A DNA stretch of 64,000 nucleotides from Ceratorhiza oryzae-sativae (GCA_030998015.1 JARWMV010000037.1:84021-148020), one strand, 5' to 3'; positions 12,735-25,460 are shown, numbered from the stretch's first letter. The notes: generated by a model not told the origin, from the sequence alone. Program-made: numbers and translations.

Positions 12735-15461
12735 ATGGACCTATTAACTGGATACCTGCCTAACCTAACCACCTCTGGAGGGACAGTAAAGGTTGAATCC
12801 TCTAATCCAGCCGACGAGCTTCACGTCTATAGCCTCTTTTTTGATCTTGGAAAACATGCCAACGCCTCGGGCGAGGCAACTCGCTTCAACCTCGGAGCTC
12901 CTGGTTCGGGCGTCACCAGCGGCTTGCATTTGAGTCGAGATAAGTACGTCTCCCACTTTTGTTCGAGCGACGGATGAGCATACCATAACCCTTGACCTCA
13001 GTTCCTCATGGCTTTTCGCTCGCCCAACGCACTTTATTTCCCCGAACGGCGATGCTCAGGTCCTCGTGCTCCGCAATTCAAGACATGTACTCGTACTACT
13101 GCCTTTGACTACCGCTTCGTACACGGGCGCGCTTCGCGGATCGCTGTCTGAACACGAGCAAGGATCAATCTTTGTCAAGTTTGACAAAGACTCAAGCTAT
13201 CTGGGAGCCGGAAGAGCCGTCATCGTTGTTGCTCGCGACATCAACGTTGCTTTGAAGACGGCAACTCAACGAGCTCGATCAACCGTTGGCAAGGACGCGA
13301 CGTCGACTGGTGTATCTCCGTTTCCTGAAGATATACTGACATAGTGAGCACCGAATGTTGGGGGGGTTTCAGAATTCTTAACCTCCAACTGTCCAGCTGC
13401 ACATGGAATTCGCTTCAGCACCCAGTGCCCACCCAAGCATCTTCTGCGCTACAAGTGCTCGAACACGTTCGCTCTCTAGGCGTGCAGCCTGCTCGGCTTT
13501 TGATAGACGATGGCTGGCAGCACACGAATGCTTTTAGAACGCTTCAAGATTTCGATTCTTCGCGCTCATTCCTGGGAGAATACAAGAGTCTTGCTGAAGT
13601 CGTAAAAACCGCCAAAAAGCAGTGCGGGGTTCAAGACGTCGGAGTTTGGCATACCATACAAGGCTATTGGCTCGGCGTAGACACTGGCAGATTCTCAGGC
13701 CAATACAAGCTCGTCAAGGTGACAAAAGATGGGTATCCCGGACAATCTGAACCTGAAAGCAATCAATGTTTGTCGCAAGACTAGCCTAGTTTCGTTAAAG
13801 TGCTAACGGCATGGAAATAGATTACACCATCCACCCCGAGTCGATTGAGTCATTCTTTCGCAACTACTATGCCTCGCTCCGTGCGGCCGGCATCACGTTC
13901 ACAAAATGCGACAATATGGCTTCGCTCGATCATATTAGCTCAGCAGTCGAAGTGTTCTTCCCAGATCCTCGGAGCGTCGAGGTAACAGGCAAGGCGGTCG
14001 ACGTATCCGAACTACGAAGTGCATATATACGGGCGGTCAAGACTGCTGCGCTTGAATCGTTTGGGGCAGAGAGCGTTATTTGGTCCATGGGAATGACCCC
14101 TCGGCTCTTACTGGGCGACGTCGGCTTGGCAGGAGACGGGTTGAAGCGGACTTGCAGAAACAGCGAAGATTGTGAGTCGAGCATTCAAGTGGTAGGGGCT
14201 GAACGCGCTGACATTTGCCCACATCAAAAAAGATTTCCCAAATGAACAGGAATCGCACGGATACCACGTCTATACCAACGCGTAAGCTTGGACATGTTGC
14301 AAGTCCGAATATTGTGTTGATCGCTTCCCAACAGAATAAATGCTCTCTTTTCGAGCAACCTCGACATACGCCCAGACTTCGATATGGTCAGTTATGGATC
14401 CTACTTGGGGGCATATCTGTTGCTTACGTTACCTCAAGTTCCAAACACACGCATATATCTCGCCTCAAGGCATCCAGAATATCTCGCATGCGGGACTTGC
14501 ACAGGTGCCACTGTTTCCAAGATATTTTCGAGAAGCTCGTGCTGATATCATATTTAGGCTTCATTCCATGCCTCGTTCCGCGCTTTTGGCACAGGTCCGG
14601 TAACAATCACGGGTTAGTTGTCTTGTCTTTGACTTGCACCCCTGACAAAGCCTGACTCGAACGTGGTAGATATGCCCCTGAAATCGGATGCAACGATTTT
14701 GAAAAAGCTTGTCGGCAATTTATCCCCCTCTTCGACCTCGCCAAGCGTCGTTATTCAAGCTTCCGAACCATTCACGGCCACCAATGATATCTTGGATCCG
14801 ACAGTTTTGGAAGGCGGTCATGGCCGGGGGATTAAGCTATATGTAAACAACACGGTTGGCGTTTGGAACGTTCGAGGCTGGGGTGGAAAGGTAAGGCTTT
14901 TGTAGTGAGTTTCATGGCTTCCAGGTTTTGATTTTTGCTACGTAGGTCGTCGAATTTATCAATCCCGCAGACGTTGCCCACGCCCTGTCACTTCCGCCCA
15001 GAACAGCACCTCCTCCGGCTATTGTATACATCCAGACGAGCAATCCTTCCAACCCGTCACTCACGCTGCAGTACGGTTCGGCCAACCCGTTGCACCCAGC
15101 ATCGCCCATTCGACTCGACCTCGATACACTTGGATGGGCAACGATATGTATAGCACCCATCGAGCAAGGCGTGCAGATCGCGTGCCTCGGACTGGTAGAC
15201 AAGTATATTTCCTCTCGCGGCGTATATAGAGCCGAGCTCAAGTCCGGGAAATACATTGTGGCCACAAGATGCAGCGGCAAGCTTGGCATCTGGACAGGCG
15301 CGGGCGTGAAGATCGGACGTGTCGGCGTGTCCTTGGTTGACAGTACAGGCGCGAGGGGAGCGGAACAGGCTGTCGACGTTGAAACCGAAGAGATTGCCAA
15401 AGGGAAAGTAATCACAGTTCAGATCCAGGGACGGAGTGAGGTCGTGTTTGAAGTTGCATAA
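12735..15461 (+). CDS. GH36 glycoside hydrolase, raffinose-synthase/Sip1-like
   Basis: Family GH36 members act on alpha-galactosides (alpha-galactosidase, raffinose or stachyose synthase). ATG 12735 begins MDLLTGYLPNLTTSGGTVK. Diagnostic blocks in order are LLIDDGWQ (about 13,498-13,520), CDNMASLDHISS carrying the catalytic-nucleophile Asp (about 13,905-13,940), IWSMGMTPRLL, INALFSSNLDIRPDFDM, FQTHAYISP and GTGPVTITDMP, followed by a C-terminal beta domain ending at TAA 15459-15461. Roughly ten exons. Total length (about 750-800 residues) suits fungal Sip1-like proteins. No signal peptide is obvious, suggesting an intracellular enzyme. Intron positions around 14,180-14,650 are tentative. Converges tail-to-tail with RPA49. 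Confidence 0.8.
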
Positions 15462-15762
15462 ACGTAGCCTCACAACGTTTGTAAATAATGTAACGATTCT
15501 GCGGTGTAGCGCGATAATATATTGTAGCCATTGACTTACAACAATACAATAACTTTCACAGCAACAGGCCACCATAGAATCTGAATACACATTACTTGCC
15601 CCCTCGCTTTGTGAGTGACTTGGGTTTTGGGAATTCAAGAGGTACGCTCAAGACAGCGCGTTTTTCGTCCCCGGTCCCTTGAACCTTGCATCCCAATGAT
15701 TTAAAATATGCTGTTAACCTATTAAACAATAAGCGACCTATCGGATTATGTGTACATGAGAC

Positions 15763-17162
15763 CTACTTAGCAGGCGTGAGCTTCAAGTCTGTAGCAAGGG
15801 TGGCAATGGGAGTAGAATATGAGTCGATGCGCAAGCATAACGCGAGGAAATAAGTAAGCAGTTTGGTCTCGGTTTGGCTAGTCACAGTCGGACTAAGGTA
15901 TGGATGATCAGATGTTGTGTCGCGAGTCAACGGAAATGATTCTTGGCTCACCGTCCCCCACGAGCTGTTTCAGTGAATCTCTCAATTAGGCCATCGAAGA
16001 TTACATCCGGCACCAGATTCGCATCGAGTCGTTCTCGTAACGCCCCACGCGGATCCGTCGTCGACTTGGCAAGGATGTGACCAGCCGTGTTGCGGAACGC
16101 CAAAAGAATAGATGCATAGATTAGGGATTTCCTAGACCCGGATGAGAACTTTAGGCTTCCTGGCGAAATGTGGGCGCTCACAATTTTGATTTGGAAATTG
16201 TGTCTCCCGTCGCAAACATTTGGGAGAGTCTATGGTTTAGCCATGTACTATGTCGGAATGGTAATAGAGCGCGACGTTCCTGAGAAGTACTGGCAGCGCT
16301 GAATGGCTGTACTGATATTGAACCGAATTCGGGAGCTGGAATAATACTGGAGAGCGGGTAAGCCTCGGCTGGGGTAGCAGCGGAGGTGTTGGGGGTGGGG
16401 ATTAGTCTGGTCGAAAGCGCAGCTTCTATCACCTCCTCTGCCAAATATATTAGATGGTTATTTGCTGATGTGATGGAGAGCCAACCTTTTGTTGGAAGCG
16501 CACTGGTTCCGCCCCGAACGCTCTCCGCAACGAAATCCTGGACATCTTTCATTGCTGCGACATCCACTTTGTTTCTCTCTGCAGCTCTGATTGCAGCCTT
16601 TGCTTTCTTCGTGCCAAAAGCTTCGCCGAGAACATTTCGGGCCTGGACACGCTGTGCTTGAGAGACGGCTTGGGGTTCCATATTCTTGAGTGTCTTTACT
16701 GTGCGAGTGAGGTCATACAGCGGAGCAGCTCGAAAGGTGACAGTGTTGGATTTGCGATCGTGTAGAGCGATCAAGTATCTGTTTTCCAATATTCAGGTCG
16801 TGTGCTAATAGAATTATGGAAACGTCCGAACTGGCAAGCATATCCCGTGCTGCTGGCAGCCTCGTCCTGGTTCGTGCTCACGTATTCTATCTTTGGGGTT
16901 TCGGAGACAAGTATCGTGGATTGCTGGGTTTTGTCGCCGGCGCGGATGTTTTTGCCATACAAATAGGCAGGTGTCTCGTTGGGAGGAACAAGGGAAGGAA
17001 AATGGGCTAGGATTCCTGTTGAGAATGGGCCTTTAATAGACCACCATGGTCCTTACCTAGAACCGGAGCAGCTGTGGAAGGCGATACCCCGATAACGTTG
17101 ACCTTGGTTATAGCAGCGAATTCATTGGTGTCCGCGCCGCGTTTCCGTTTGAGGCTGGACAT
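15763..17162 (-). CDS. RPA49: RNA polymerase I subunit A49 (RPA49)
   Basis: RPA49 forms a TFIIF-like heterodimer with A34.5 on RNA polymerase I and supports rRNA initiation and elongation in the nucleolus. ATG 17162 encodes MSSLKRKRGADTNEF. Next comes LAHFPSLVPPNETPAYLYG, then YLIALHDRKSNTVTFRAAPLY (dimerisation domain) and the family signature ARNVLGEAFGTKKAKAAI. The C-terminal tandem winged-helix region includes TKLLTYFLALCLRIDSYST, ending LTPAK and TAG 15763-15765. Five or so exons with short introns. A TCACGTGA octamer sits 23 nt upstream of the start codon. Confidence 0.85.
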
Positions 17163-17185
17163 GGTGATCGAAATTATTAAGTTGG

Positions 17186-17193
17186 TCACGTGA
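17186..17193. promoter_or_regulatory. TCACGTGA E-box in the RPA49 promoter
   Basis: Perfect palindromic octamer 23 nt upstream of the RPA49 start codon, flanked as GGTCACGTGAG. The same arrangement (octamer 28 nt upstream of the ATG) is found at TIM50. Confidence 0.6.
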
Positions 17194-17219
17194 GAGCCAC
17201 TCAAGTCATCACGGCGCCT

Positions 17220-18540
17220 CCTTTGACTAATGCTGCCGGGTATTTGTTAGTCTATTGCTCCTATATATATACCACGCTATATATGCGAGTAGTGCAGTGT
17301 GCGTAAGATGAGTAAAAGTGTGATATATTCAAGTGTGCGGATAACTACCTACGGAGCGAAACTGCGCACCTTACATACACGATTAAGGGGCGTTCTAGTA
17401 CATCGTAGAACGTTAAACTAAGTACGCGATTCGTACTACACGAGTCATGCGATCGCCAGGGCATTCTGGTAGATTCGATATATATTTGTATATTTGTATT
17501 CTACAACGGGCTCAGGTATGGCAGCAAGGCGCCAGAGAGGCAGCAGAGCGCGGGCATGGCGTATAAAATGCAGGTGTGGCGCGGAGTATGCGCGAACCGA
17601 GTGTTGGGTACTCGGCTTTCTGGGACGGGGGCCACATTCTATGTTGATCAACATATGTCAGTATGCGTCTTTGAACCGGTATCCCAGAGGGAAATATGAT
17701 GGCGCTGGATAAAACTCGACACGCGCTGACAGGCGCCAACACGATGTTGTTGTGGTCGAGCACGAGGCATCCTCAGGGCGCGCGTCTTGCGTGACCATTG
17801 CAATTTCAGCGAGCTACATCAACACGAGGCCAAACCGCTCAAGACACAAATCCAGAATAAATACGGCACCACACATCTCGGAGATGAGGGTACAACTGCT
17901 CAGGGAAATCTGTGGGTGCAATGAATCCAAGGTTTAGTTCATATGTTCATGGCATGCAATGGATGTTCAGGATGGATTTATTGCATCAATTACACGCCTC
18001 CTGGTGTGAGGAAGAAGCTACAAATAAAGTAGAAGCTCTTGATCTGAAATGACGTAGTAAAGAAGCATGTCAAAGAATGCAGCGTCGTTTTCGTAAGGGT
18101 CACTTGTACGAACCAAGGGTGTGTCCCTGTCTCACCATTCATAACACGTCAAAATTAGTGCCTTTTCATAACGAGGGGATTCAAATCAAGAAGTCTTACT
18201 GTAGAAGAAATGTCAGGCTGAAACAATAAACGAGAGCCGTGGAGTGATTCAACCAGTGTAGCTTCTGGTGTAACACCAGGGGGTCCATGAACGTGACCTG
18301 TGTGTCGCGTCGGCTGGCCCCTCGCCCAATACCTATCATTGTATTGGGTATCACCAGTTAGAACTTGAGCATATGACTGTGGTCCTAAATCCAAGCTGCT
18401 AACCTGTCTTGGAAGACTAATCTGGAGCTACGTATATAACACGGAAACTAGCTACTTAAATATATGAGAGAGAGGTAATACCCGAAAGACAGAAAGGTGT
18501 ACAGAACAACGAGAAACCGCGCACAATGGTATCGCGAACC
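17220..18540. other. Intergenic; no supported gene
   Basis: Contains short unsupported ORFs only. A minus-strand ORF at 18155-18394 (starting LGPQSYAQVLTGDTQ after its start) sits in a CpG-poor patch and may be a fragment of a decayed element. Alternating TATATA runs lie near 17,262-17,285. Confidence 0.4.
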
Positions 18541-21180
18541 GCGAACCGCTCAGCGCTTGCATCAACAACAACCTGAGGCAGCTTGCATTGCTGGAGTGCT
18601 ATGTTTTTCTTTCCCTTTTCCGCTTGGGCTAACAGTTTAGATGGCGCCGCACCTAGGGTGCGGTTTGAAACTCCTGAGATCTTAATAACATATTTCTACC
18701 TAGTGTGCTGTGTATTAGGGGAGTTATTAACATGTTAAATAACATAGGGGGAAACATTTATACAAGACAAATACGTGATGTAATCAAAGTTCCTGGAAAG
18801 AGCTCTTGTCCACCCCCTTTGTATCCTTCTTAGCCGAGGCCTGCCCTTTCATAAATCGACGTTTCTGAGTGCCCCCGGCCGACCTTCAAAACGTAATGAG
18901 GCTGTCCACTTTGGGCTCCGAGTGGAAGTTCTGAATTTAGTATAAATTATGCCGCAATAAATCAGATAACCCACACTTCTCCTTCATTCTGGTGACCATG
19001 AGGCTACGAGGCTGCTTCGTATTCGCGACTTCGGCTGTTGGGCTCTCGGCAGCCCTCAACGCCAATATTGAAGCCCGCACTGCACCGTCTCCCGACCCGA
19101 GTTCCCTTGCAGCCTGTAAGGCCATCGACCAGAAAGGTATTGAGGTGCATTATGCTGGTGCGATCCTTTCTATTCACTGCGGTATTCGGCTACTGAAGCG
19201 ACCATGCGAGCAGGCGATCCCTCGTATACCAAAGGAAATAGCCACTGGTCTTCTGCTAGCGCTCAAAACTCGACATGTGTAACGACCTGCGATGCGAAGG
19301 ATGTCTCCACTATCGTGAGCCTCATTGCAATCGTTTCTATGCATTCAACATAACTCTGATGGATTCTTTTTAGCTCAACATTGTAGGCAATGCCTCGGCA
19401 CCATTTGGCATTCGCTCCGGTGGACATACCACCAACATAGGCTTCTCATCCACAACCGGGCTCCAAATCGCGCTATTCAAGCTCAGCCAGGTTATTTATC
19501 ACCCCGCGCCACTTGCGGCGGACGGATCGGTCGGAACAGTCGAAATTGGATCTGGATTGGTAAGACTCGACTGTTCACCATGCAATGGCAATAAATAAGA
19601 CTTCAATAGATCTGGGACGATGTTTACGCAGCGCTTCCCCCCATGGCGTAACTGCAGTTGGCGCTCGCGCTACGGGGTCGGTGTCGGCGGCTTTATACTT
19701 GGTGGTGGATACAGCTTCTTGAGCAACCAATACGGGTACGTTGCTTATTGTTTTTCGGAATCGATTCAATATACGATTACGCCCACAAGACTTGCCATCG
19801 ACACTGTCAAGGCTTTTGAGGTCGTTCTCCCAGGTGGCAACATCACTATCGCAAGAAACCAAGAATCCCGACTTGTTCTGGGGTTTGAAGGTAAAATCTG
19901 TGATAGTGTGCTATTGTCATATCATCTAATAGTATTCCTCCTAGGGCGGCTTCAACAATTTTGGAATCGTCACCAAGTTCACGGTGTTGGCTTTCCCGCA
20001 GAAAGAAGTATGGGGCGGCGTGCAAGTCTATGCGGGTGAATACATCGCAGCAGTCAATCAAGCTACATTAGACTTCATCGCAAATGTCAAGGATCCGAAA
20101 GCTTCTATAATTCCTTCTACTTTTGCTCTCCCGGTCAACGGATCTCAGGTAAGCTCCGGCATGAGTTACAACACCGCAAGCTGAAGTTCTCTTTCAATCA
20201 TAGGTAACGGCGTTAATCTTCTGCTGTTTTATGATGGTCCAACACCACCTTCGGGAATATTTGAACGCTACACATCTATTCCGCACATCTCTTCGAATAT
20301 TTCGACTAGGAGTATGAACAGCCTATGGCCTCGCGTTTGGCGAAACTACGTATGGCCTTAGGTATGTCCAAGTTATTTGGCTTTTTAAAAAACATTTCTG
20401 AAATTATTTCTTCAGAGCCGCTTTTGTCTCCGTTGCTTTGAAGGACTATTCAAAGTCCTTGCTTGAAGAAATCCATAATCAGACTGTGGTATGTGTTACC
20501 GAAGATTGCGTGCTATCACGCCTATATCACTATATCATTATATGTAGTTTTGGGGCCAAAAAACACTCGAGCAAGGGGCAATGCTTGCATGTATGCTGTC
20601 GAGCCATTCTGCCTTCAATGAGCACGAGGAGCAAGGGTGGGGCGTACCCTCACGACAACTTTCTTTCCCCTTTCAACATTCTGGTATGGTCGGACCCGCA
20701 ATACGACCAGCTTTTCCTCAGAATGGCTAAGGAGAGTGCAAAAATCATTTTGAACAAGGCTATTGCGGAGGGGCAAGATGTTGCTGGGGATAAGCAGATT
20801 CAATATGGGAACTATTCGCCTGCCGACAAGGACCTGAAATTGTTCGTATTTCAAGTTGAGGCAATATTATCCTATATTAAAATTTCTCGTCAGGATATAC
20901 GGCGCCAACCTGCCGAAACTTCGCATCCTTAGGAAGAAATACGACCCTAACAACATCATGCGACTTGCGGGAGGATTCCGGTTCTAGGGCACATGTCCAA
21001 GATATATGCGTTTCTGGCTCGTGATCGCGCACTCACATCTTGTAGCGGGACGAAAATAAAGTGTTTTATAATTGATATAAATAAAAAATTTCCGCCCTCG
21101 GCGAAAACATCAAAACTGAAGCCATTGGCTCGGTCTGTTAACCAGCGGCACATCCACCAATGACAGCTGGTCACGTGACC
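18541..21180 (+). repeat. Segmental duplication, copy A
   Basis: From about 18,541 (AACCGCTCAGCGCTTGCATC) to the LINE junction at 21,180, this segment is a direct repeat of about 43,375-46,273. The shared part includes a distal upstream block (18,541-18,660) and the whole oxidoreductase gene with its 3' flank. The proximal upstream region (about 18,660-18,870) is unrelated to that of copy B. Copy A carries many 1-3 nt deletions relative to B. Confidence 0.85.
18998..20987 (+). pseudogene. FAD-linked oxidoreductase (BBE-like), copy A, frameshifted
   Basis: An FAD-binding PCMH-type oxidoreductase of the berberine-bridge-enzyme-like class. Exon 1 (MRLRGCFVFATSAVGLSAAL) encodes a signal peptide. 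Next come GDPSYTKGNSHWSSAS, then PFGIRSGGHTTNIGFSS with the FAD-linking His (19,413-19,427), VEIGSGL, IWDDVYAALPPHGVTAVG and GGFILGGGYSFLSNQYG. The C-terminal BBE segment is near 20,660-20,980 and ends LAGGFRF, TAG 20985-20987. Compared with copy B it lost 1 nt in the glycine-rich flavin loop (near 19,675), 2 nt near 19,855 and further bases near 20,210, 20,325 and 20,685, so no full-length protein is possible. Some indels could be assembly errors. Confidence 0.75.
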
Positions 21181-22495
21181 TTTTTTTTTTGGCATACATA
21201 TTTAGAGACCTACATGAACACATGGACAAACCAGTCATGAAAAAGAAACACAGACACCACAGAACCAAACAAGCAGAGAACAGGACACAGGGGGCAAAAC
21301 AGGGGACAGAGGTCAAACAGCCTGAAGGCATACCAAGGACAGAGGACAGTCAAATGTGGAGACAAAGCAGGAGAAGAGGAAACTAAATAACAGAATTGTC
21401 ACAGGGGAAGTGGAAAGCACCAGAGTCCTTGAGAAAATCAACTAGGGCCCAAAGGCCTTTCATCATGTCAAAAACTTTTGCCATCTCTATGGAGGGGGAG
21501 CCTTTGCAAAGGAGCCATTGTGATTCCAAGTGCAGGGGGCAGTCTCAGAGTATGTGCTTGATTGTCTGAAGGGTGTCAGAGCTGACAACCTGAATGGTGA
21601 CACCTAACACTTGTGAGGTGAAGGCAGATCCAAGGGCTGTAACACTGAGGATCAAGACCACAATGTCTAAGAGGGGACACACAGTGAGGAGGATGGGTGT
21701 GACAACACACAGAGGGGTTTAGAAGTGCACTTGACCTTAAGAGGTCTGGGCAGAGACTGCTTGGCTTGGTGACCACACAGGTAGAAGCTAGATGTTTGAC
21801 AGGAGGTTGAGTTCTGAGGCTTAAGGCTCTCAGAATCTCCCTTATATATTCAGCAGAAGGCAGTACATGTGAAATATGGGATTGTATGATTTACAGGATT
21901 GGTCCCACATCAGTCAGAATATTCTGGAATACATCAACAGTGGTCAACAACAACAAGGTCACATGACTCAGTCAACAATTCTATGCATATATCTCAATAA
22001 ACAGGACTTGTTCAAAAACCAGGAAAACCAATGAAAATAAAATAAGATAAAATTTGAATAAATTCATGCTCATGGTCTAGGCCATGACAAAGGGTAGTAT
22101 CATTGCAGGGACATAAGGGGTCTGGAGGGTTGTCTTGGTTATATGGTTGGTGTTTGGGTGAGTAGGCACTGGAGAAGCAGTGACCAAGGATGACTTGGAT
22201 GAGGCAGCACTGTATCTTGTGTCCTCTCATCTCAGCCAGTGGGCCTCTGAACTTGTTGTGGATGGGGTGCAGCTTCCATGTGGGAGGTTTAGGGAGGTTG
22301 AGCTGGGTGTGGGGCAAGCAGGTGGTGGACTTCCACCACATGGCCCAGGCCTGGACAACTTTTGCCTTGGATCTAGATTTGATCCACATGATGGTGTGGT
22401 TGAATAACAGGGTTGGTGTAAGCTGTCCTGCTATGTTTGTGATGGTGTTGGCAAGCCTGTTCCCAGGGAAGCTGGAGTGTCATGTGATTCTTTTA
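21181..22495 (-). mobile_element. LINE (Tad-like) copy L2, 3' part, interrupted by a solo LTR
   Basis: Minus-strand LINE whose poly-A tail is the T-run 21,181-21,190, followed by the conserved 3'-UTR signature (reverse complement of GACCTACATGAACAC). Moving right, it shows the C-terminal ORF2 motif MAKVFDMMKGLWALVDFLKD (about 21,430-21,490), then is split by a solo LTR (21,574-22,089), and resumes with PLCPCND..., the start of the terminal zinc finger, and the region aligning with 1323-1560. The ORF is riddled with stops and the whole copy is almost free of CpG. The tail directly abuts GGTCACGTGACC of duplication copy A. Confidence 0.7.
21574..22089 (-). repeat. Solo LTR, family B, TSD AAGGG
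   Basis: A 516-bp TG...CA element (TGTCAGAGC to GGCCATGACA) flanked by AAGGG at 21,569-21,573 and 22,090-22,094, inserted in LINE L2. It shares GAGTTCTGAGGCTTAAGGCTC and the TATATATTCAGC promoter block with the LTRs at 22,531-22,979 and 23,830-24,372. Confidence 0.8.
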
Positions 22496-22530
22496 ATGCA
22501 GACACACTTAACAACCTACATGAACACAAG

Positions 22531-22979
22531 TGTTAAGGCTGGAGCCTTAGACAGGGGCAAATACCTCAAAGGGTAACACCCAACTCTACTGCAATAAATA
22601 CAGAGAGTCAACCTGCAATGTCTAAGGGACACACAGGGAAGGAGGAAGGGGTAGAAGGTAGGACACAGGACAAGAGGTTGAGTTCTGAGGCTTAAGGCTC
22701 TCAGACTCTCCTTATATATTCAGCTAACTACCATGTACAAGTTCTCATACAGCACAGAGGTGAGATGCAACTGTGAGAGGATAACTGAGATGAGACAAGT
22801 ACAGTACTAGAGTGAGCTGAGATGGAAAACACTAAAATAAGCACTGTGGGACTATTACATAATGTGGTGACACATATATTGTAAAAAATAGAATAAACTC
22901 AACTTAGAGAAAAATATATAAAAAGATGAAAATGAAAGTAAAATATAATAAATTGTGTTCATGACATTGGGTCATGACA
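22531..22979 (-). repeat. Solo LTR, family B, TSD ACAAG
   Basis: A 449-bp TGTTAAGG...GGGTCATGACA element flanked by ACAAG (22,526-22,530 and 22,980-22,984), inserted in the 3' UTR of LINE L3. Relative to the copy at 23,830-24,372 it lacks an internal stretch of about 95 bp. Confidence 0.85.
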
Positions 22980-23283
22980 ACAAGGTTGAACCAGTCATAG
23001 GAAAACAAGGAGCAAACAAAACCATCAAATGAGAGAGAGACAGAGCACAGAAGGGCGAGACTGGGGACAGAGGTCAAACAGCCCAAAGGCATACTAGAGG
23101 CAGTGGACAAGCACAAGGCAGGAGAAAGGAAAAACAGTTAGGTGATGGAGCAATCACAAGGGAAGCAAAAGGTGCCTGAGTCTTTAAGGAAGTTCATGAG
23201 GGCCCAAAGGCCCTTCATCATGCCAAATACCTTGGCCATTTCAATGGAGGGAGAGCTGTGTTGAAGGAGCTAGTGAGACTCTG

Positions 23284-23597
23284 TCAGAGAAAACCTGGGT
23301 TTTTCATCACTGCAAATAACTGTAAATTTGTGTGAATAAACAGGTTGTGGGGATTTCTGTCCCCCCCTCTTTTATCACCTTGAATTGACTGAAATTCACA
23401 AGGGGGGTGATGGATTTATGTGAATTTATGTGAATAAACCCCAGTATATGATATTTATGAATTTCAAATTCCCAAAACTTGCCTCCAAAATGGAGTTTGG
23501 GAGACTTTGTGTAAAATAAATCTGGGTTTATGAAATTTATATAAATTATATATAATCCAAGAAATCCTGATTTATCATTACTCCATATTTTCCTGAT
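23284..23597. mobile_element. MITE-like element, copy 1
   Basis: About 314 bp inserted in LINE L3. One end is TCAGAGAAAACC, the other TTTTCCTGAT, imperfect terminal inverted repeats. It shares a G-rich core (GGGGATTTCTGTCCCCCC) and AT-rich arms, in opposite orientation, with 43,047-43,351. No coding capacity. Confidence 0.65.
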
Positions 23598-23829
23598 ATC
23601 TGCATGCCACAGGCATTTGTGGAGCATGTGTTTGATTGTCTGCAGGGTGGTGTTGTCACATGGGCATGACAGGTTGGGGGTGTTGCCAGAGCAGCAGGTG
23701 TTACACTAGACTGTTATTAACACAGCAAGATAATGGTAGTAACAATCTTGATCAAACAATCAGACTTAGTCCAGCTAAGTCCCTTACTAATTGCTGGTAG
23801 CAGGAGTACCACATAGTGCTCAAGTATAT

Positions 23830-24372
23830 TGTCAAGGCCAGAGCCTTAGACAGGGGCAAATACCTCAAAGGGTAACACCCAACTCTACTGCAATAAATAC
23901 AGAGAGTCTACCTGCAATGTCTAAGGGACACGCAGGGAAGGAGGAAGGGGTAGCAGGCAGTGAGGTGCCAAGGATATGAGTTATCAGAGGTGCACTTGTA
24001 CTTAAGAGTACTGGGCAGGAACTGTTATGGCTTGGTGACCACACAGGTAGAGGGGATGACAGGACAAGAGGTCAAGTTCTGAGGCTTAAGGCTCTCAGAC
24101 TCTCCCTTATATATTCAGCTAGCTACTGTGTACAAGTTCCCATACAGCACAGAGGTGAGGTACAACTGCGAGAGAGTAACTGAGATGAGACAAATACAGT
24201 GTTAGAGCAAGCTGAGATGAAAATACTCAAAATAAGCGCTGTGGCACTATTACATAATGTGGCAATGCATATATTGTAAAATATAGAATAAACTTGACTT
24301 AGAGAAAAATATAAAAGATGAAAAATGAAAATAAAATATAATAAATGGTGCTCATGATGTTGGGTCATGACA
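23830..24372 (-). repeat. Solo LTR, family B, TSD TATAT
   Basis: A 543-bp TGTCAAGGCC...GGGTCATGACA element flanked by TATAT (23,825-23,829 and 24,373-24,377). Longest of the three family-B LTRs. Read on the minus strand it holds a TATATAAGGGAG core-promoter block. Confidence 0.85.
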
Positions 24373-24782
24373 TATATCTTGCTTGAAGGGTCCCTCACTT
24401 ATGGGCATGCTATGGCTCTGTGCTACCTGGTGTATGTGTTGAGACCCCCTGTTACTATCCTTTGGTCTTCCTTAAGTAGTGGCTACATCAGTTGTGTTGT
24501 CTATTTCTATCTATTGTGTGTCTCTATTCTACAGTGTATGGTTGAGGTCCCTGTGGTGGATGAGATAAAGCAAGCTGAGGTCCTCCAGCTTGCTCTCTAT
24601 TTCTTAAATACTCCACAAGACATGAGTCAGACCTTTCTGCAGTCTGCAGTGTTTACAGGTCATGTGAGTGGTTTGGTCCTGAGTAAACAGTGTGGATACC
24701 TCATGTGATTGTCTATAACCCTTATGTAAGTTGCTCTTAGGGTTGTTGCAGCTCTGAATCTTATAGAGCCACACAAGGTCCC

Positions 24783-25460
24783 AGGGTCACATGATTTAAG
24801 TGCTGAGGTCATGTGATAACTTGCTCCTTGCTCCTCATTACAAAGGAGAGATTTAAGGGGAGTGACTTAGTAAGTGCTCAGCTAAGTGCCAGGGTCATGT
24901 GACAACTTGCTCCTTGCTCCTCATTACAAAGGAGAGATTTAAGAGGAGTGTTGACAACAACAAGTCAGGCAACAAGGAAAATAGTAAGAAAGTAAAAGAA
25001 CTTGTATTTGACAAGAGGTCAAGTTCTTGAGGAGTCCTCTGTGAACTTGACCTGGTTTATATACATCATACAAGCCACATCATAACAAACAAGTCTGTAC
25101 AGTGAGTCATGGCTGATAAGGGATAGAAGCAGTAGAAGCAACTGCAGAACTGCAGAATTTCACATCAGAGTTGAAATACACCTCGGTTATTGGCCCGGAA
25201 CCTCCCCTGAATCACATGACACAGATATACCATAAAAGGCAGGTATGTTTTGAAGATGGTCTCATAAAATGTAATAAATCAAGAAAATATTATAGAGTGG
25301 ATATATGCATGTCAGTTCGTGACAAGGAGCAACTTAATAAGCACCAAGATAAGCACCAGGGTCATGTGATAACTCACTCCTTGCTCCTCATTACAAGGGA
25401 GAGATTTAAGAGGAGTGACTTGGTAAGCACTGAGATAAGCACCAAGGTCACATGATCTTG
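24783..25460. repeat. Tandem repeat of about 86 bp, interrupted by a solo LTR
   Basis: Three full units and one partial, each with RGGTCATGTGAYAACT, GCTCCTTGCTCCTCATTACA and GGAGAGATTTAAGRGGAGTG. Units begin near 24,800, 24,885, 25,345 and 25,435. The second unit is split by the solo LTR 24,949-25,324. Each unit carries a TCATGTGA/TCACATGA octamer, one CpG transition from TCACGTGA. Confidence 0.7.
24949..25324 (-). repeat. Chromovirus solo LTR, TSD AGGAG
   Basis: A 376-bp TGTTGACAACAAC...GTCAGTTCGTGACA element flanked by AGGAG (24,944-24,948 and 25,325-25,329). Same family as the LTRs of the complete element at 34,956-41,896. No internal region remains, so it is a recombination product. Confidence 0.85.

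Larger units (their letters stand above)
22496..23700 (-). mobile_element. LINE (Tad-like) copy L3, 3' part, interrupted by a solo LTR and a MITE
   Basis: A second minus-strand LINE next to L2. Its 3' tail (AACCTACATGAACACAAG) is cut by a solo LTR, resumes at 22,980 with the 3' UTR, shows the reverse complement of the MAK motif near 23,225-23,245, is cut again by the 314-bp MITE, and resumes with the terminal zinc finger SCPCDNTTLQTIKHMLHKC (about 23,600-23,690, minus). The A-rich tail abuts GTCATGTGAT, a CpG-decayed form of GGTCACGTGA. Confidence 0.65.
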